The notes: a model not told the origin generated them from the sequence alone. Shown: positions 22,186 to 33,783, counted from the stretch's first letter. The stretch is 64,000 nt of DNA from Rheum nobile (GCA_027886185.1 WOAB01000211.1:3324001-3388000), one strand, 5' to 3'. Made by a program: numbers and translations.

Positions 22186-23328
22186 AGCCTAGCTTGGAGT
22201 CTAGCATCTGGGCTCAAGTGATAACCCTAGGAGGGTGGTCATGGCCTTGGTTTAATGAAGGAAATATAGTTGTGGAGCGAGCAAGTGATTGTGTGAGGCA
22301 TGGCTCAAGCATCGGTGCACTTCCGTCGACTCACTTGAGGATGGTAGGCATAGAACCGCGAAGGTCCATAAGCGTCGTCTTGTCCGGGGGAAAGTGGCTC
22401 AAGTGATATGTGGCCTGGCTAGGATTTGGGCACCCAAGAGGGCTTGCGGCGAGCGGCGCCAGGGTGAGGGATGGCTTTGGAAAGGGTCGTGGAGATGACA
22501 TGGCTTGACCTTCATGATGGGATATAGTCACATCAGGTGCGGACGCTAAAGATGAAAGCTCTTGCACATTTTCATGATCAAGCCACTTTTGTCCATAGAC
22601 TTATGCGTTCATTTTATGAGTTGAGACATATGGGACATTTTGGCCATGTTTAACCCAATGTGCACAAGTGGATTGTTTAATGGCTCAAGAGGTCATTATC
22701 GCCACACACACCGAGGCTTTGGGCTATGAAGCCGCGATGAGTCCTAGGTCGATCTTCTTGGGCCCGGTGTAGTTGACTTGGGCTTGTCTTTATGCCCACT
22801 TTGTGAAGCCCATGTGTGTTTTGCCTCTTAGTATTTGAGCATGATTTTTCTTCTTTTTCGGGTTAGACAAGATTAAGAAAAACCTCAAACTGTAAGCCTT
22901 GTCTAAGCTAATTTCAATTCAGATTTACTTGTTCTTCTTTCCTCTTGATTTGTTTGTTGGTGGCACCTATCCATTTAAATGCATCAAACCCAAACTAAAT
23001 CCAATAAGGTTGTACATATCCTTCCTTTGAACGAGTACAACCATTGCTTGTTTCTTAGTGGTACATGTCCAAGATTCAATCAAGCCACTCAGGCCTTTTT
23101 GGTGGAACCTAACCAAGAAAATGTTGAGCGTTTATATGATCTTCCTCCATCTCAATGCCATCATCTTGACTTCAACCAAGAAGAGCCCTCGTTGTCCTCC
23201 TTCCCACAGACTTACCTCGAAGCACCAATGGGTCAAATATCCTAGATCACAACATTTTGTATCAGATCCAAGTCGTTGAAGTAAGTCCTAAGGTTAGCGA
23301 GTAAAACTAGTTTCATTTGATTGATCAT
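22186..23328. other. Unrecognised DNA between Tat-A and Tat-B
   Basis: Joins 12129-12401 when Tat-A is removed. No family is recognised. It has an 88-codon open frame (22979-23245) without a known motif, preceded by T-rich DNA. Near 23261 TTTTGTATCAGATCC looks like a decayed initiator-Met primer-binding site, so the stretch may be an old LTR. The whole piece is repeated at 48148-49290. Confidence 0.4.
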
Positions 23329-23846
23329 TGTTTTGGGATGAAAAGATCGAACCGACCTAAATCGCCTTCATTGGGGTAACTAGACACCAATATGATCAAG
23401 ATATATAGATAATCCAAATCAAATGATAACAAAATAAATGAAATTGAATAAACACGAGAGGAATCTTATCTCCTTAGAATGAGAACATTAACGAATCCAA
23501 GAACTTTGTCGTCGGACGCTTAAATGTTTGAGTAAAGAACACAATTGGAAATAAATTCCTTTTACTGAGCAATATTCAAGATAAGTATGGTAATGCTTAT
23601 GCCTGTAAATGCTGATGTCATGTATGTTACATAAAAGATCCTCTAATATTTATACAAAATTCTCAACTAATCTAGTAAAAACCGTCCGAGATTCGCGGGA
23701 GTCGTTGAGTTGTGTACCAGTCCTCCGAGATCTCCTCCAACGTCTCTTATTGTCTCGCAATTCCTTCGTGGTCTCCGCCTAAGTCTTCAAGGCTTCTGTC
23801 ATCCTTGGACTACTAGGCCGGTCCATTATATTATCGTGGCCAAACA
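23329..23846 (-). repeat. Tat-B 3' LTR
   Basis: 518 bp, TGTTTTGGGATG to GTGGCCAAACA on the plus strand, with TATAAATA on the minus strand (23647-23654). The purine-rich CTTTGGGGCAAT follows inside (23847-23858, minus strand). Confidence 0.85.
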
Positions 23847-24130
23847 ATTGCCCCAAAGTTAACAGGGCCGATTGGAGCAGTTTTAATTGAACGGTGTACT
23901 TTCCTTTCTCTCTCCAATGTAATCTTTCTCTTGCCAATTTTCTTGCAGGTGGAGACGACGTGGCGGCTTCTTAGTGGACCATCGTTTTGGCTATCACGTC
24001 CGTCGATTTCATCTCTTTAAATTTGCTGCCGGCGATTTCACTTTTTACTGCTTCTTCTTCATGCAAAAAGTTCTCTCTTTTCCAAGTTAAAAATTCAAAT
24101 TCTTACTGTTTCTTGATCGTCTTCTCTTCC

Positions 24131-25963
24131 ATGGAGTTTTTGAGATCCAGAAATAGCCGGATCATGTCCTGCAACCCCAGCGATAAAGATAGCGACTTCA
24201 AGTGCTTTAGAGCCCAGAGGATTCTTTAGCTGGTACTTTGACTCAATCGGAGTTTGGAAAGGATCTTGGAAGTGGGTCAATTTCCAGTCGGGACGGTGGC
24301 GCGTCTCCCGCATCCTTGTAAACGTGCCGACTAGTGTCGGGTAAGTTGGGTTTGTTTCTTTGAGTATCCCTTCTGAATTGGTCATTCTTTACCTTTTTCA
24401 AACCTTGTTCGGAACTTCTTGGCTGTCCTAAAACTTGCTCCTTGTGAAGTCATGCCTCATGCATGGCGTTTCTTGAGAGTGGTCGACCTATTGGTTTCTG
24501 ACGTCGATTTCGACTTTGATGCTTTGTGGTACTCTTATTACTTGTGTAGTCGAGGGTCTTCTAGGTTTCAATTGTGCCTTCGACAGGGTAGATTACCAAT
24601 CGCTTTGAACCTTAATGTTAATGACCGTGGGTGGAGGTCTCGTTTCTTCTTTGTGGAGCAGAAATCGCTCGAGGGGGGTGTCGATTGTTCCTTCTTGCTG
24701 ACGGACTAGAGGATGATATGTATCGTATTTGTCTTCTTAGTTTTTTGTTGGACGTCTTCTTAACTTTTTGCTCACATATGTCTTATTTCAGTTCATGATC
24801 CGGAGGAACTTGAAGATTCTAACTTTGAGGAAGAAACCCAATTTTTGCTTGATCTCCCTAAGGCTAATAGATCTTTAAAGAACACCAACTTCCTGGCATC
24901 TAATGCTTTCAATATGTTGATGCCTTCGACCTCTTGGACCAAAGGTACCTGTTCGTTCCAATAGGTATGCGTTTGGGTAGTTTTTGGACTAGTTGTTTGC
25001 TTACTGTGTTGCGCTTTCTTGACAGCGTCTCGAGGTGAGAGGTTGAGCGCACGCCTCTCTAGGAAGAGTCTATTGGAACAAAAGATTTTGGCGGCAAAGG
25101 CGTCGGCCTTGGCCAAGATAACTGCTCTGGACTCGCTATCATCGAAGACTTCTGTAAAGGAAAGCGGTTGCAGTTGTTGAGCTGGAATCGTTTGAGCTCA
25201 AGGATAGGGCCCTGGGCGACCTTCTTCACACTTTAGACCCTACCGCTAGGAAGTAGATCGGGGATTTGCATCTGATCGGCTGTATTGACGAGGCGGGGGC
25301 ATCGGCTTGGAAGGTTTACAAAAATTTGTTTTATATTTATATATATTTTAGTAACTGATTACATAGCTTTGTGTGTACAGGCTCTCCAGTATTCCCTGGT
25401 GGAGTTTTTTACTATGCAAGAACTAAGCGACATGGCGGATAAACGTGCTTCCCAGGCTGAGCTCAACTTGCTGCTGTCAATAGTCGTATGAAGTCAATTG
25501 AGGGCAAACTCGCCCATGCTGAGAAGAAGATGAAATAGGCTCAAACCCGTGTTGAAGAGCTCGAGAGCAACGTCGAGGTGCTCCAGGTAAAGGATGCACA
25601 GATTGCTAGCGATGTCGGTGCCTACTTAGTATCAAATCCTGCATAGAGATGATGGAGGAATATGCCGCAGAGGGCCATTCGACCTAGAGTGTGGAGGAGG
25701 AGCGGGCGAGCATGGAGCTCTTGTATCCCAATGGGAATCCTGGTGCTGAACTTTTCAAAATCATCGGCTTAGGTGATGAAGATCAAAAGGGCGAGGGTGA
25801 TCTCGAGACGAACAAAGCTGCTACTGAGGATGTGTCGGGGATGACTTCTTTGGTGTCGAAGGATCAGGTGGTCACTCCTGCAAACGCCATCGAGAAGTCA
25901 GGTGAATCTTGGTGTTTTTATGGGTTACGTAGTGACATTGGTGTTTCTTGCGTCGTGTGTTGA
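24131..25963 (+). pseudogene. Antisense gene of Tat-B
   Basis: Same order as the Tat-A antisense gene. The ATG at 24131 opens a decayed first part with several stops. The conserved core (24419-24706) has CEVMPHAWRFLRVVDLL, FDFDALWYSYYL and NVNDRGWRSRFFFVEQ. Further exons start after TTATTTCAG (near 24791), after CTTGACAG (25025) and after TGTGTACAG (25380). The intron 25314-25380 interrupts at the same point as in Tat-A (SAWK before the intron here, SVWK there). The last exon ends near 25963 with ELFKIIGLGDEDQ, matching ELFQLAGIGEES in Tat-A. Stops in several exons make it a pseudogene. Confidence 0.65.
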
Positions 25964-26600
25964 CGCCTGGACTTTGTAACATTTTATGTTGTGCCCCATC
26001 GTGGAGATGGGATGGATAATGGTTTTGGTGACCCATCAACCATCACATGTCGCGTATTTTAATATGAATTTTTTGTTCTTTGCGTACCTCGTCGTTGTTA
26101 TCTGTTTTGTAGGTGGACTCGTCAGTCACTTCCTGGTTGGGTCATGTGATTTTGTTCATGTAAACCTGTTATTGTAATTGTTAGTTCGTATGACGAGTCG
26201 TGTAATTCCTGGGAGGAGTGTATTTGTAATTTGGTAAGACCCGTACCTTTACGACGTTTTGGGCGAGTAGTGTAAGGATGTGTTTTGTATCGTTCCTCCA
26301 CTCCATGTGTATCGATCGATCGTGTAATGTGTAAGCGATGTGTATGATATTGTTTTTTGAATTTTAATCAACTTGATTTGTCTTGAGGCTTCTTGTTGTG
26401 TTTATGTTCATAACGCTTAAAGAAGAGAAAAAGATAAAGGCGTGACCGTTAGGTGTGAGCCCAACGGCCCTCCGATGCTTAAGTCAGTAAAAGGCCGAAT
26501 GAACATAATAGAATAAATTTGAATTGAATGTAAAGTATTAGGTCTAGAAATGATACAACTTTAAATGATTCGCGTTCCAGCTCCGTGGTAATGGTTGACC
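25964..26600. other. Spacer between antisense gene and integrase of Tat-B
   Basis: Non-coding. A GTGACCC...TCGCG element at 26029-26052 corresponds to the hairpins of Tat-A. CGATCGATCGTGTAA at 26313-26327 is identical to 15773-15787. The position 26014/26015 is the empty site that matches the CRM-like insertion in copy 2. Confidence 0.5.
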
Positions 26601-27290
26601 ATCTTTTGATTGTAGTCGATATGCCCCTTGGCGGACTATTTCATTGACGAGATATTACCATTTCCATTGTGGTGCGAGGATTCCTAGTGTTTTGGCATAC
26701 TTTTCTTAAGACCCAATCTCCCACTTTGAAGACTTTGACGCGGACGTTCTTGTTGTAGCTTCTTGCGACTTGCTGTTGATATTTTACCATTCGTATTCTT
26801 GCTTTCTCCCTGATTTCGTCTGTTGTGTCTAGATTATGAGATGACTCGATGTCGTATTGCTTCGGAGTTTGTAAGTCATATGTGGTTGTTAGGAAGAGGA
26901 GTTCAGGGGGTATGACTGCTTCGCTTCCATCGACTAACAAGAAGGGTGATTGACTGGTCACGTTCTTTTGGGTAGTCCTGTCAGACCAAAGTATTAGGGG
27001 GAGCTCGTCCGCCCATCTTCCTTTCCCACGTGTCAGACGCTTCTTGAGATTGTTTATGATGATCTTGTTACTGGACTCTGCTTGGCCATTAGATTGTGGG
27101 TATCATGGTGTGGATGTGATTAGATTGATGTTCCATTGCTTGCATAAGGATCGCGTCTTGCTTCCATTGAATTGGGAACCATTGTCGCATACGATTTCTG
27201 ATGGTACGCCAAGTCTTCAGTTTCTTGGCTTCTCTTTTGTCTGTTGGAAGTATGCCATCTTTTAGCCATTTAATGTGGGGTGTAGTCCAG
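26601..27290 (-). pseudogene. Integrase remnant of Tat-B
   Basis: The C-terminal part reads SQSPFLLVDGSEAVIPPELL, MVKYQQQVARSYNKN and KVGDWVLRKV (26650-26960), with SNGQAESSN upstream near 27080. Near 27220 the sequence jumps from the second catalytic Asp region directly to DKREAKKLKT, which lies before integrase. About 500 bp present in Tat-A are missing, so the zinc-binding region and the first catalytic Asp are gone. Confidence 0.75.
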
Positions 27291-29095
27291 TCGTCTTGGT
27301 TGTTTATGACACTGTCTTTGGTGTCATCACCTACCTCTACTGAGACTACTTCTTCTAAGGGTAGTTCGTCCACTATTTGAGCATCGTTGTTGTTGGTCAT
27401 TTTGTGGATCATGGGGGCTGCTGGAGTCATAACGTGTGCTAGGGGGATGTTCCGGAACTCGTTAGGGTGTAAGGCCGATCCGAGGTTCGCTAGGACGTCA
27501 GCTTGAGTGTTGAGGTTGCATGGAACTTGCGTGATGGTGAAATTCTGGAATTTTTCTACTAATTTATTGACGACGTCTAGGTAGGCCATCATCTTGTCAT
27601 CTTTAGCGGCGTATGACCCTTGTACTCGGTTGACGATTAGAAGAGAGTCGCATACCGCTTCGATGCTTTGGATCGTGAGGTCTTGTGCAAGCGTCAGTCC
27701 AAACATGAGTGCCTTATACTCTGCTTCGTTGTTGGTCGCGTCCCATTCACACCTCACAACTTGGGCTATATGGTCCCCTTGTGGCGATTTTAGTCCAACT
27801 CCTAGTCCGACTCCCCATATGTTCGATGCTCTATCTGTATGGAGTTGCCATGTGCCCCTATAATCTTCGGCCATCGGCTGGGTTGTTTCTTTTACGGCTT
27901 CTTGTTCTAATGTTGGACTGAAATCAGCCACATAGTCTGCCAAAGCTTGAGATTCGATTGCTGTTCTTGGCTCATATTCGATGTCGAAACCGCATAAGTG
28001 CATTTCCCATTTTGCCATTCGACCTGTGAACTCTGGTTTCCTCATGATGGCTTCCATGGGATGGTTAATCCGTACAATAATAACATGTGATTCGAAATAG
28101 GGTCTTAGTTTGTTTGATGGCATTACTAGAGCTATGACCATTTTTTCGAGTGACGTGTACCTCGAGCTATGACAAATTTTGGGAGTAGAGAGTGACCTAC
28201 ATAGTTGATTGGAGATTGTTTTCCGTCCTCTTCTCTTGTTAGAACCGCACTTACTACCGACTCTGATATTGCTAGGTATAATGATAGTGATTCGTCGTCT
28301 TTAGGTTTGGCTAGTAGTAGAGGACTTGCCAGGTATGCCTTTAGGTCTTAAAAGGCTTTTTTGTGTGTTGTCGTCCATTCAAATGACTTGTTCTTCTTCA
28401 GGGATTCGTAGAAGAGTTTGCACTTGTTTGAAGGTTTTGATATTAATCTGTTGAGTGCTGCTATTCGTCCTGTCAGTTTTTGAACGTCCTTGACGCATCT
28501 CGGGGATCTCAAGTTGACGATTGCTTTGATTTGGTCCGGACTGGCCTCTACTCCTCTTTGGGTCACCATGTACCCTAAGAACTTGCCTGAAGACACTCCA
28601 AAAAAACATTTAGTAGGATTTGATTTCATGTTATACCCCTTTATAATATCTCGAATGCTTCTTTTAGGTGTTCGATGTGATCCTGGGCTGCTTTGGACAT
28701 AACTAGCATGTCATCTATATATACTTGAATGGGGTCCCCAATTTGGTCTTTGAACATCTTGTTGACTAGTCATTGATATGTTGCCCCTTCATTTTTCAAT
28801 CCAAAGGGCATAACTTTGTAACAATACGTACCTTGGTTGGTTATGAAGGCTGTTTTTTCTTGATCTTCCAGGTCCATCAGGATTTGGTTGTACCCACTAA
28901 ACGCGTCCATGAATGTGAGCATTTCGTGACATGCGGTCGTGTCGACCATTGTGTCGATGTGTGGCAAGGGGAAGGAGTCTTTAGGGTATGCCTTGTTCAG
29001 ATCATTGAAGTCGATGAAGACTCTCCACTTGCCGTTTTTCTTTTGTACTACGACGGCATTTGCTAGCCATTCTGGGTATTTGACTTCTCTGATTT
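27290..29095 (-). pseudogene. Reverse transcriptase and two RNase H domains of Tat-B
   Basis: From right: WRVFIDFNDLNKAYPKDS-like start, FMDAFSGYNQILMDLEDQE, CYKVMPFGLKNEGATYQ, a stop at 28770, then the YIDDMLVMS region (near 28710) with the stretch that Tat-A has lost. VTQRGVEASPDQIKAI and LTGRIAALNRLISK follow, then the first RNase H (PEFTGRMAKWEMHLCGFDIE, ALADYVADFSP). The second RNase H has HTDRASN, NNEAEYKAL, CDSLLIV and ADVLANLG, where the last acidic residue of Tat-A (DAL) is Asp followed by Val. Several frameshifts are present. Confidence 0.8.
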
Positions 29096-29582
29096 TACCG
29101 GTTTCCAGTATATTTTTGACTTCGTCGTCTACGATCTTGTTCTGCTCTGGTGCGAATTTCCTTTTTTTTTTGTTTGATTGGAGGATAAGTTGGATCTACA
29201 TTTAGTTTGTGAGTAATAACGTCGGGTGAAATTCCTACCATATCCTCATGTGACCAGGCGAAGCATTCGGCGTTAGATCGTAAAAATTCCATTAGGATAG
29301 ATCTGGTTGAGACATTTAAATCTGACCCGACCGTTACTGTTTGTCTTGACTTTGAAGGGTCCAATACGATCTCGTCTAATTGTTCCATTTCTGGTTCGGC
29401 ATATCTTTGGTCCCCCCGCCGGCCTGTAATTACTATGTCGGTTGTCGTTCGACCACCCCTTTCATTGATGTAACATAGCATTCCTTGGCAGCTCCTTGGT
29501 CGCCTTTTATTTCCTGTACCCCTACTTTGTTGGAAACTTGATAGTTTTATGATAAGTGGAAGGTACAACTTTCATGGCGTGT
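29095..29582 (-). pseudogene. Protease-RT linker of Tat-B, cut by Athila-D
   Basis: Reads EMEQLDEIVLDPSKSRQTV and FLRSNAECFAWSHEDMVGI before reverse transcriptase, and the end of protease at 29510-29580. It is broken at 29583 by the TGATAGAAGG end of Athila-D. Confidence 0.75.
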
Positions 29583-30882
29583 TGATAGAAGGCTAAAGTC
29601 GTGATGCACAATCAAAGTAAATCCTTAAAAACCTAACTTAGTAGAATAGGCAAGCAAGGGTCGAATCCCACATGGAGGAGTTATCTTTCTTTATGCAAGT
29701 ACTATGCCAAAGTAACAAAGGGGGGTTTTGTTGGTTGTTTTGCAAGTGAACAAAGTAAGTAAAAACAAAGGTTTGTAATCAATTGGGAAAAAGTACTTAG
29801 CCATACAAATATCCACCATTCATTCGATTGATTGATCCTAGATTATCTCTATTCCTTCCTATGAGTATTCATGTTCCTATTCTGAAATAGTTACCAGTCC
29901 AACTAGTCCTGATAACCCTAACTATTGAACGCACAAGAAACTATCAAGATTTAGAACAATAGCAGCAAGAAGCATAAGAATTAACCAAGATACATGCAAC
30001 ACCACAACTCGCAGCATTCAATACATAATCAAATCTCTTTCATAATAAACAAGTCCAACTAGTCATAGAATATCATGTTTGCTACACAAGATAAGGGATT
30101 TCAACTCAAAATATCCAAACCCTAGCAATAGACAATTACTAATATCAACTAGGTGATCAGTCCAGTCAAATCAGCAAGAATCAATAGAAATAAGCTCAAG
30201 AGAAAAGATATAATCAATAGGAAATAGGAATAGAATTATAACCTCATAACCATATATCAAATGAAGGCTTCAATCGTCGGACTAAGCAAGGGGTGCTTAG
30301 TTCTTCATAGTCTTGAAACAAAAACTCCAAAGGGAAGAACAATACGTAAACTGATATTCGATAAGATGATAATTAAAAGTGGTTGCCAGGGAATAGGTTA
30401 TAAACCTAAACCAAAAACCTAGTTTCCATAAGATAGGAAACATAATCTAAAAAGGAAAATAAAATAAAATAACAAAACGGAAATAAAAGAAAAAGAAATA
30501 AAGAAAATAAAGTAAAGTAATAATCTCATACGGAATCTACTCGCGCGCGTCTGATGATGGTTTTCCGCGACCGCGGAGGATTTTCCGCGACCGCGGAAAA
30601 TTCACTGTTGCTCTTGCTGTTCTCGGCTTTTCCGCGACCGCGGCGGTGAATTCCGCGACCGCGGAGAACTTCCTGTAGCTTCTTTAGCTCTTCCTTCTTC
30701 GTCTTCTCTCGTGGCTTTCTTCTCCATCTTCATTAAGTCTTCAATTAAGCTATTCTACACCACCAATCTCGTATTCCTTCTCCTCAACTACATATTCAAC
30801 AATCATGCTCTAAACACATCCAAATGGTACCCAAAACACCGGTAACAACTCCTAGTTAAACCCTACAAAGTAGCGCTGATCA
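29583..30882 (-). repeat. Athila-D 3' LTR
   Basis: 1300 bp, TGATAGAAGG to GCGCTGATCA on the plus strand. It contains four CCGCGACCGCGG dyads (about 30567-30664), a G tract near 29716 and the conserved block GGGTCGAATCCC near 29660. On the minus strand the purine-rich TTAAGCATGTGGAAATT (30883-30899) precedes it. Confidence 0.85.
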
Positions 30883-30899
30883 AATTTCCACATGCTTAA

Positions 30900-32266
30900 T
30901 ACTTGCTCGTCCTCGAGTAAGCTAATATAAACCTACTCCTCCAATCAAATCCCCAAGGTCTCAGGAAGCATAGCAAAACTCTCTCCACTAAGAATTGCAC
31001 CTAAACATGAATCTCCAAGGCACCAACACAATAAACATAACACACAAAACATACAAACTTAAAGGAAAGCAGAGTACTTTCCCAAGCTTAACCCGAACAC
31101 CATAGAGTGAATAAAACAATCTAATCCTAGCCTCCATCTATCTTCTTATGCCTCTCAGAGTGACCTACCCGAATCCTCCTTATATCTCCTCTTCTTATGT
31201 CACCACGCCAGGAAAAATGTGGAATCCTAATAATCACTCTTCTTCTTTTCACTCATTTTTCCAAGGCGCCCTTTCGGGTTTTCACCAAGCCACTCATTTC
31301 ATTTTTCAATAGATGGGCTCACATAAACTCACATCACTCTTGACCAATTATTACCCCAGCCTAATGATGGTCCAAGCCACCTGCTTATTACCTAAGCCGC
31401 CCTTTTGGGTTTTCGACTTATCCCAGGATTTTATTTTTGTCTTTTTCAATTTTTGACTTTTTTCTTTTTCATTATTTTTTTTCTTTCTCCTCAAACGACT
31501 AGCAAGTATAGAATACTCCCCCATGCTTAAACATTGCATTGTCCTCAATGTAATGAAAGACAAAAAAAAAAATAGGGAAGAGTAAAAAAGTACTCACAAC
31601 TGTCGCTGAGTTGGCTTGGACACGGAAGTTGTTGCTGGCGGTAAATCAATAAAAGAACAAGTCACTGGTGTTGCGGCGTCCTCCTCTAGTAGACTCCATC
31701 GTGCAACCAAATGGAACCACTGTAAGGTGTAGTGGAATATCAAAGAAATCGGGGTTGCACGGCCTTCAACGAACACCGAATGGGAGCCCAAATGTCATCG
31801 TGTTGTAGGCTCTGGTGTTCCTCTTCTTCAGTTGTCGAATGTCGGGCCATCATCGGTGCCAAAAACAAATATGGGGCGAATGTCTCCTCCTTGGCAGCAT
31901 GATGCGCACCATCTCTCAAGTGGATCTCGGACAGCTGGCCTCCGATAGAACGTTTTTTTTTCGGTTTTTTTTTCGCGCAGGGTTAGGAGACTTACAGTGG
32001 TTTTTCCGCGACCGTGGAAAATTCTCCGCGCCCGCGTAAATGTTACTGGTGCGAGGTTGACACCGTCTTTAATTTGGTTTCGGGTCTCCTTCCTGCAGGT
32101 TAGTCTAACGCAAAAACAAAAACAAAAGCAAAAACAAAATAACACAAGATAAAACAAAAACAACTAAAGACATGGAATGAAAAGACAAGAAAAGAAAGAC
32201 ATACCACGGGTTGCCTCCTGAGCAGCGCCTTAGTTATTGTCGTGGCTCGACTTGGTGCTTTCCCAC
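30900..32266 (-). other. Athila-D 3' non-coding region
   Basis: Counterpart of 9245-10615. It contains a degenerate dyad pair at 31995-32040, the conserved CASCCQGGDIRP-coding stretch (about 31825-31920) and the GGAGGCAACCC motif near 32210. No pol coding is seen. Confidence 0.6.
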
Positions 32267-32852
32267 TCAACTTGGGTTACTCACATCAATTGAACACTCG
32301 GGGTTTCCATCCGGAGGGTGTCTCTTTGCATCGTCTATGCTGAATCCGACCCTCACCCCGTCAAATTCCATTGTGAGCGAACCGCTGCTCACATCAATCT
32401 TTGTACCTGCCGTGTTCATGAACGACCTTCCTAGCATCACAGGGGCTGCATGCTTATCTTGCCCCGTATCCATCACAAAGAAGTCCGCATGGAAAATTAG
32501 CTTATCAACTTCAACTAAAACATCTTACACCACTCCCTTGGGATACACATAGGAGTTGTCCGCTAGCTGGATCACAATCCCCGTCTTCTCTAATGGCTCG
32601 ACCTCTAAAGATTCATAAAGTGAGAGAGGTAGAACGTTGATAGAAGCACCCAAATCTAGCATAGCTTTTTCAAACATGGTGCCACCTATCTTGCAGGGAA
32701 TAGTGAACATGGTCGGATCACTGCATTTCTTGGGCAACCGCTTTTGCAGCGTAGTGGATACGTTCTCACTGACCTGGATCTTCTTTTTCTCCTTCACCGC
32801 TTTCTTTCTCTTTATCTTGCACTGCTCTTTCAAGAATTTGGCATAGCGAGGG
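32267..32852 (-). pseudogene. Gag end and protease of Athila-D
   Basis: One frame with a single TAA (32525-32527). It opens in RHPRYAKFLKEQ, passes VSTTLQKRLPKKCSDPTMF, then the protease: FEKAMLDLGASINVLPLSLY with the D-L-G catalytic motif near 32650, and IVIQLADNSYVYPKGV. After the stop come VMDTGQDKHAAPVMLGRSF and TKIDVSSGSLTMEFDG, and the frame closes in SNPS. Full-length Athila proteins continue here into reverse transcriptase. The protease half missing from Athila-C is present here. The upstream part of Gag is cut off at 32853. Confidence 0.8.
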
Positions 32853-33335
32853 TGACGGGCTAAAAGTGCGTAATACAAGTATCGTTGATTAGCCTTATCA
32901 AAGTAAAAAGTACTAACAGACCTACTAAACAGATGTATAGTAAGCAAGAAGGGTCGAACCCACAGGGAAGATCTGATGCAGTATGAAATCGTGAATGACA
33001 AGTAACTAGCAAGGGGGGTTTAGTTATCAAGAAAGAACAAAGCAAGCAAAGCAAACAAGTTTGGTTGAGTAGAGAAAATATAATGGGGAAAGTAGTCCTA
33101 CTAGAGCGAGATCCACAATACAGAGATATAATTTGATCACAGAAATCTATTCAATCCAAGTTCTTTTACTATCCTTATAGTTGTTCCCACCCTGATCTTA
33201 AGCACTATCGATTCTCACAGTTGTCGATAGACTTATTACTATGCCAATGATAAAGCACCACCGATTCTCACAGTTGGAAATACTTTACCACCAACAAAGC
33301 AATAGCAATACACACAAGGATATAGGATACATGCA
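32853..33335 (-). mobile_element. Athila LTR fragment (F)
   Basis: Starts with TGACGGGCTAAAAG and follows the U5 pattern of Athila LTRs: GTATAGTAAGCAAG, GGGTCGAACCCACAGGGA (near 32951) and a G tract (33011). It aligns with fragment G (44199-44857) until about 33335, where similarity stops. The rest of the LTR is missing. Confidence 0.7.
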
Positions 33336-33783
33336 CGTTTGAAAATCATGCGCTTTGGGTGGTGGTACAGGGGACTAACGCAATAGGAAGTACCTGAAAA
33401 GTTCCTAAAACAATTTGTGTCATTGGAAGCATCGGTGTGAGTGTTGGTGAAGGCAGTGATGGGCTGGGAAGTGGGGCGACAAGAGTGACAGTCGAGGTTG
33501 TGGTGATCTCTATAAAACAAGTTGCTTTGGGTGTAAGAATGGACTTATCTAAGGGAGTGGAAAGCTTTTCCACATCCACCAAATCAGTGGGCGTCGGAGA
33601 TGAACAAGAAACGATTAGTGTCGGGTCGCTGGAAAATGGGGGATAGGTTGTGATTTTGACATCGACGGGAGTCCAAGCTTTGAGCATTGCAATACCGTCT
33701 AATGCGCTCCTGGCTAGTCCTGAACTAGGCTTCGGCGAGCCCTCGAAGAACAAGACCGTGACGTCTCCCGTGGCATCCGACAT
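33336..33783 (-). other. Unidentified open frame, 145 codons
   Basis: A minus-strand frame (ATG at 33783, end at 33346) rich in Ser, Thr and Pro, with a start MSDATGDVTVLFF and a repeated PSPSLPSPTLTP tail. I recognise no domain. It may be a piece of an unknown element or captured DNA. The opposite strand is also open over part of it, so coding is uncertain. Confidence 0.25.

Larger units (their letters stand above)
18896..26014. repeat. Segmental duplication, copy 1
   Basis: These 7119 bases recur at 44858-51976 with a constant offset of 25962. The unit starts inside Tat-A reverse transcriptase, crosses the Tat-A 5' LTR and flanking DNA, and ends inside Tat-B after its antisense gene. By eye the copies differ at about 18 single bases, all but one transitions, with no indel noticed. 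Tat-A's 3' half lies only in copy 1, so this is probably the parental locus. Confidence 0.93.
23329..29582 (-). mobile_element. Second Tat element, 3' part (Tat-B)
   Basis: From its 3' LTR (23329-23846) through an opposite-strand gene, integrase, two RNase H domains and reverse transcriptase to the protease, where Athila-D interrupts it at 29583. Gag and the 5' LTR are not found in continuity. The sequence is clearly diverged from Tat-A but has the same domain order. The bases before the LTR, ATCAT (23324-23328), are the predicted target duplication. Confidence 0.85.
29583..32852 (-). mobile_element. Athila-type non-autonomous element, 3' part (Athila-D)
   Basis: Minus strand. It comprises a 1300-bp 3' LTR (29583-30882), about 1.4 kb of non-coding DNA that parallels 9245-10630 of Athila-C, and a gag-protease end at 32267-32852. 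Shared marks with Athila-C are the CGCCCTTTCGGGTTTTCACC block, the GGAGGCAACCC motif and the SNPS terminus. Like Athila-C it goes straight from protease to the 3' region with no reverse transcriptase or integrase. It is cut at 32853 by another Athila LTR. Confidence 0.85.

Noticed and set aside
22979..23245. 88-codon frame as a possible host gene
   Set aside because: No recognised domain, no clear exon neighbours, and it lies next to a decayed primer-binding-like site; more likely part of an old element.
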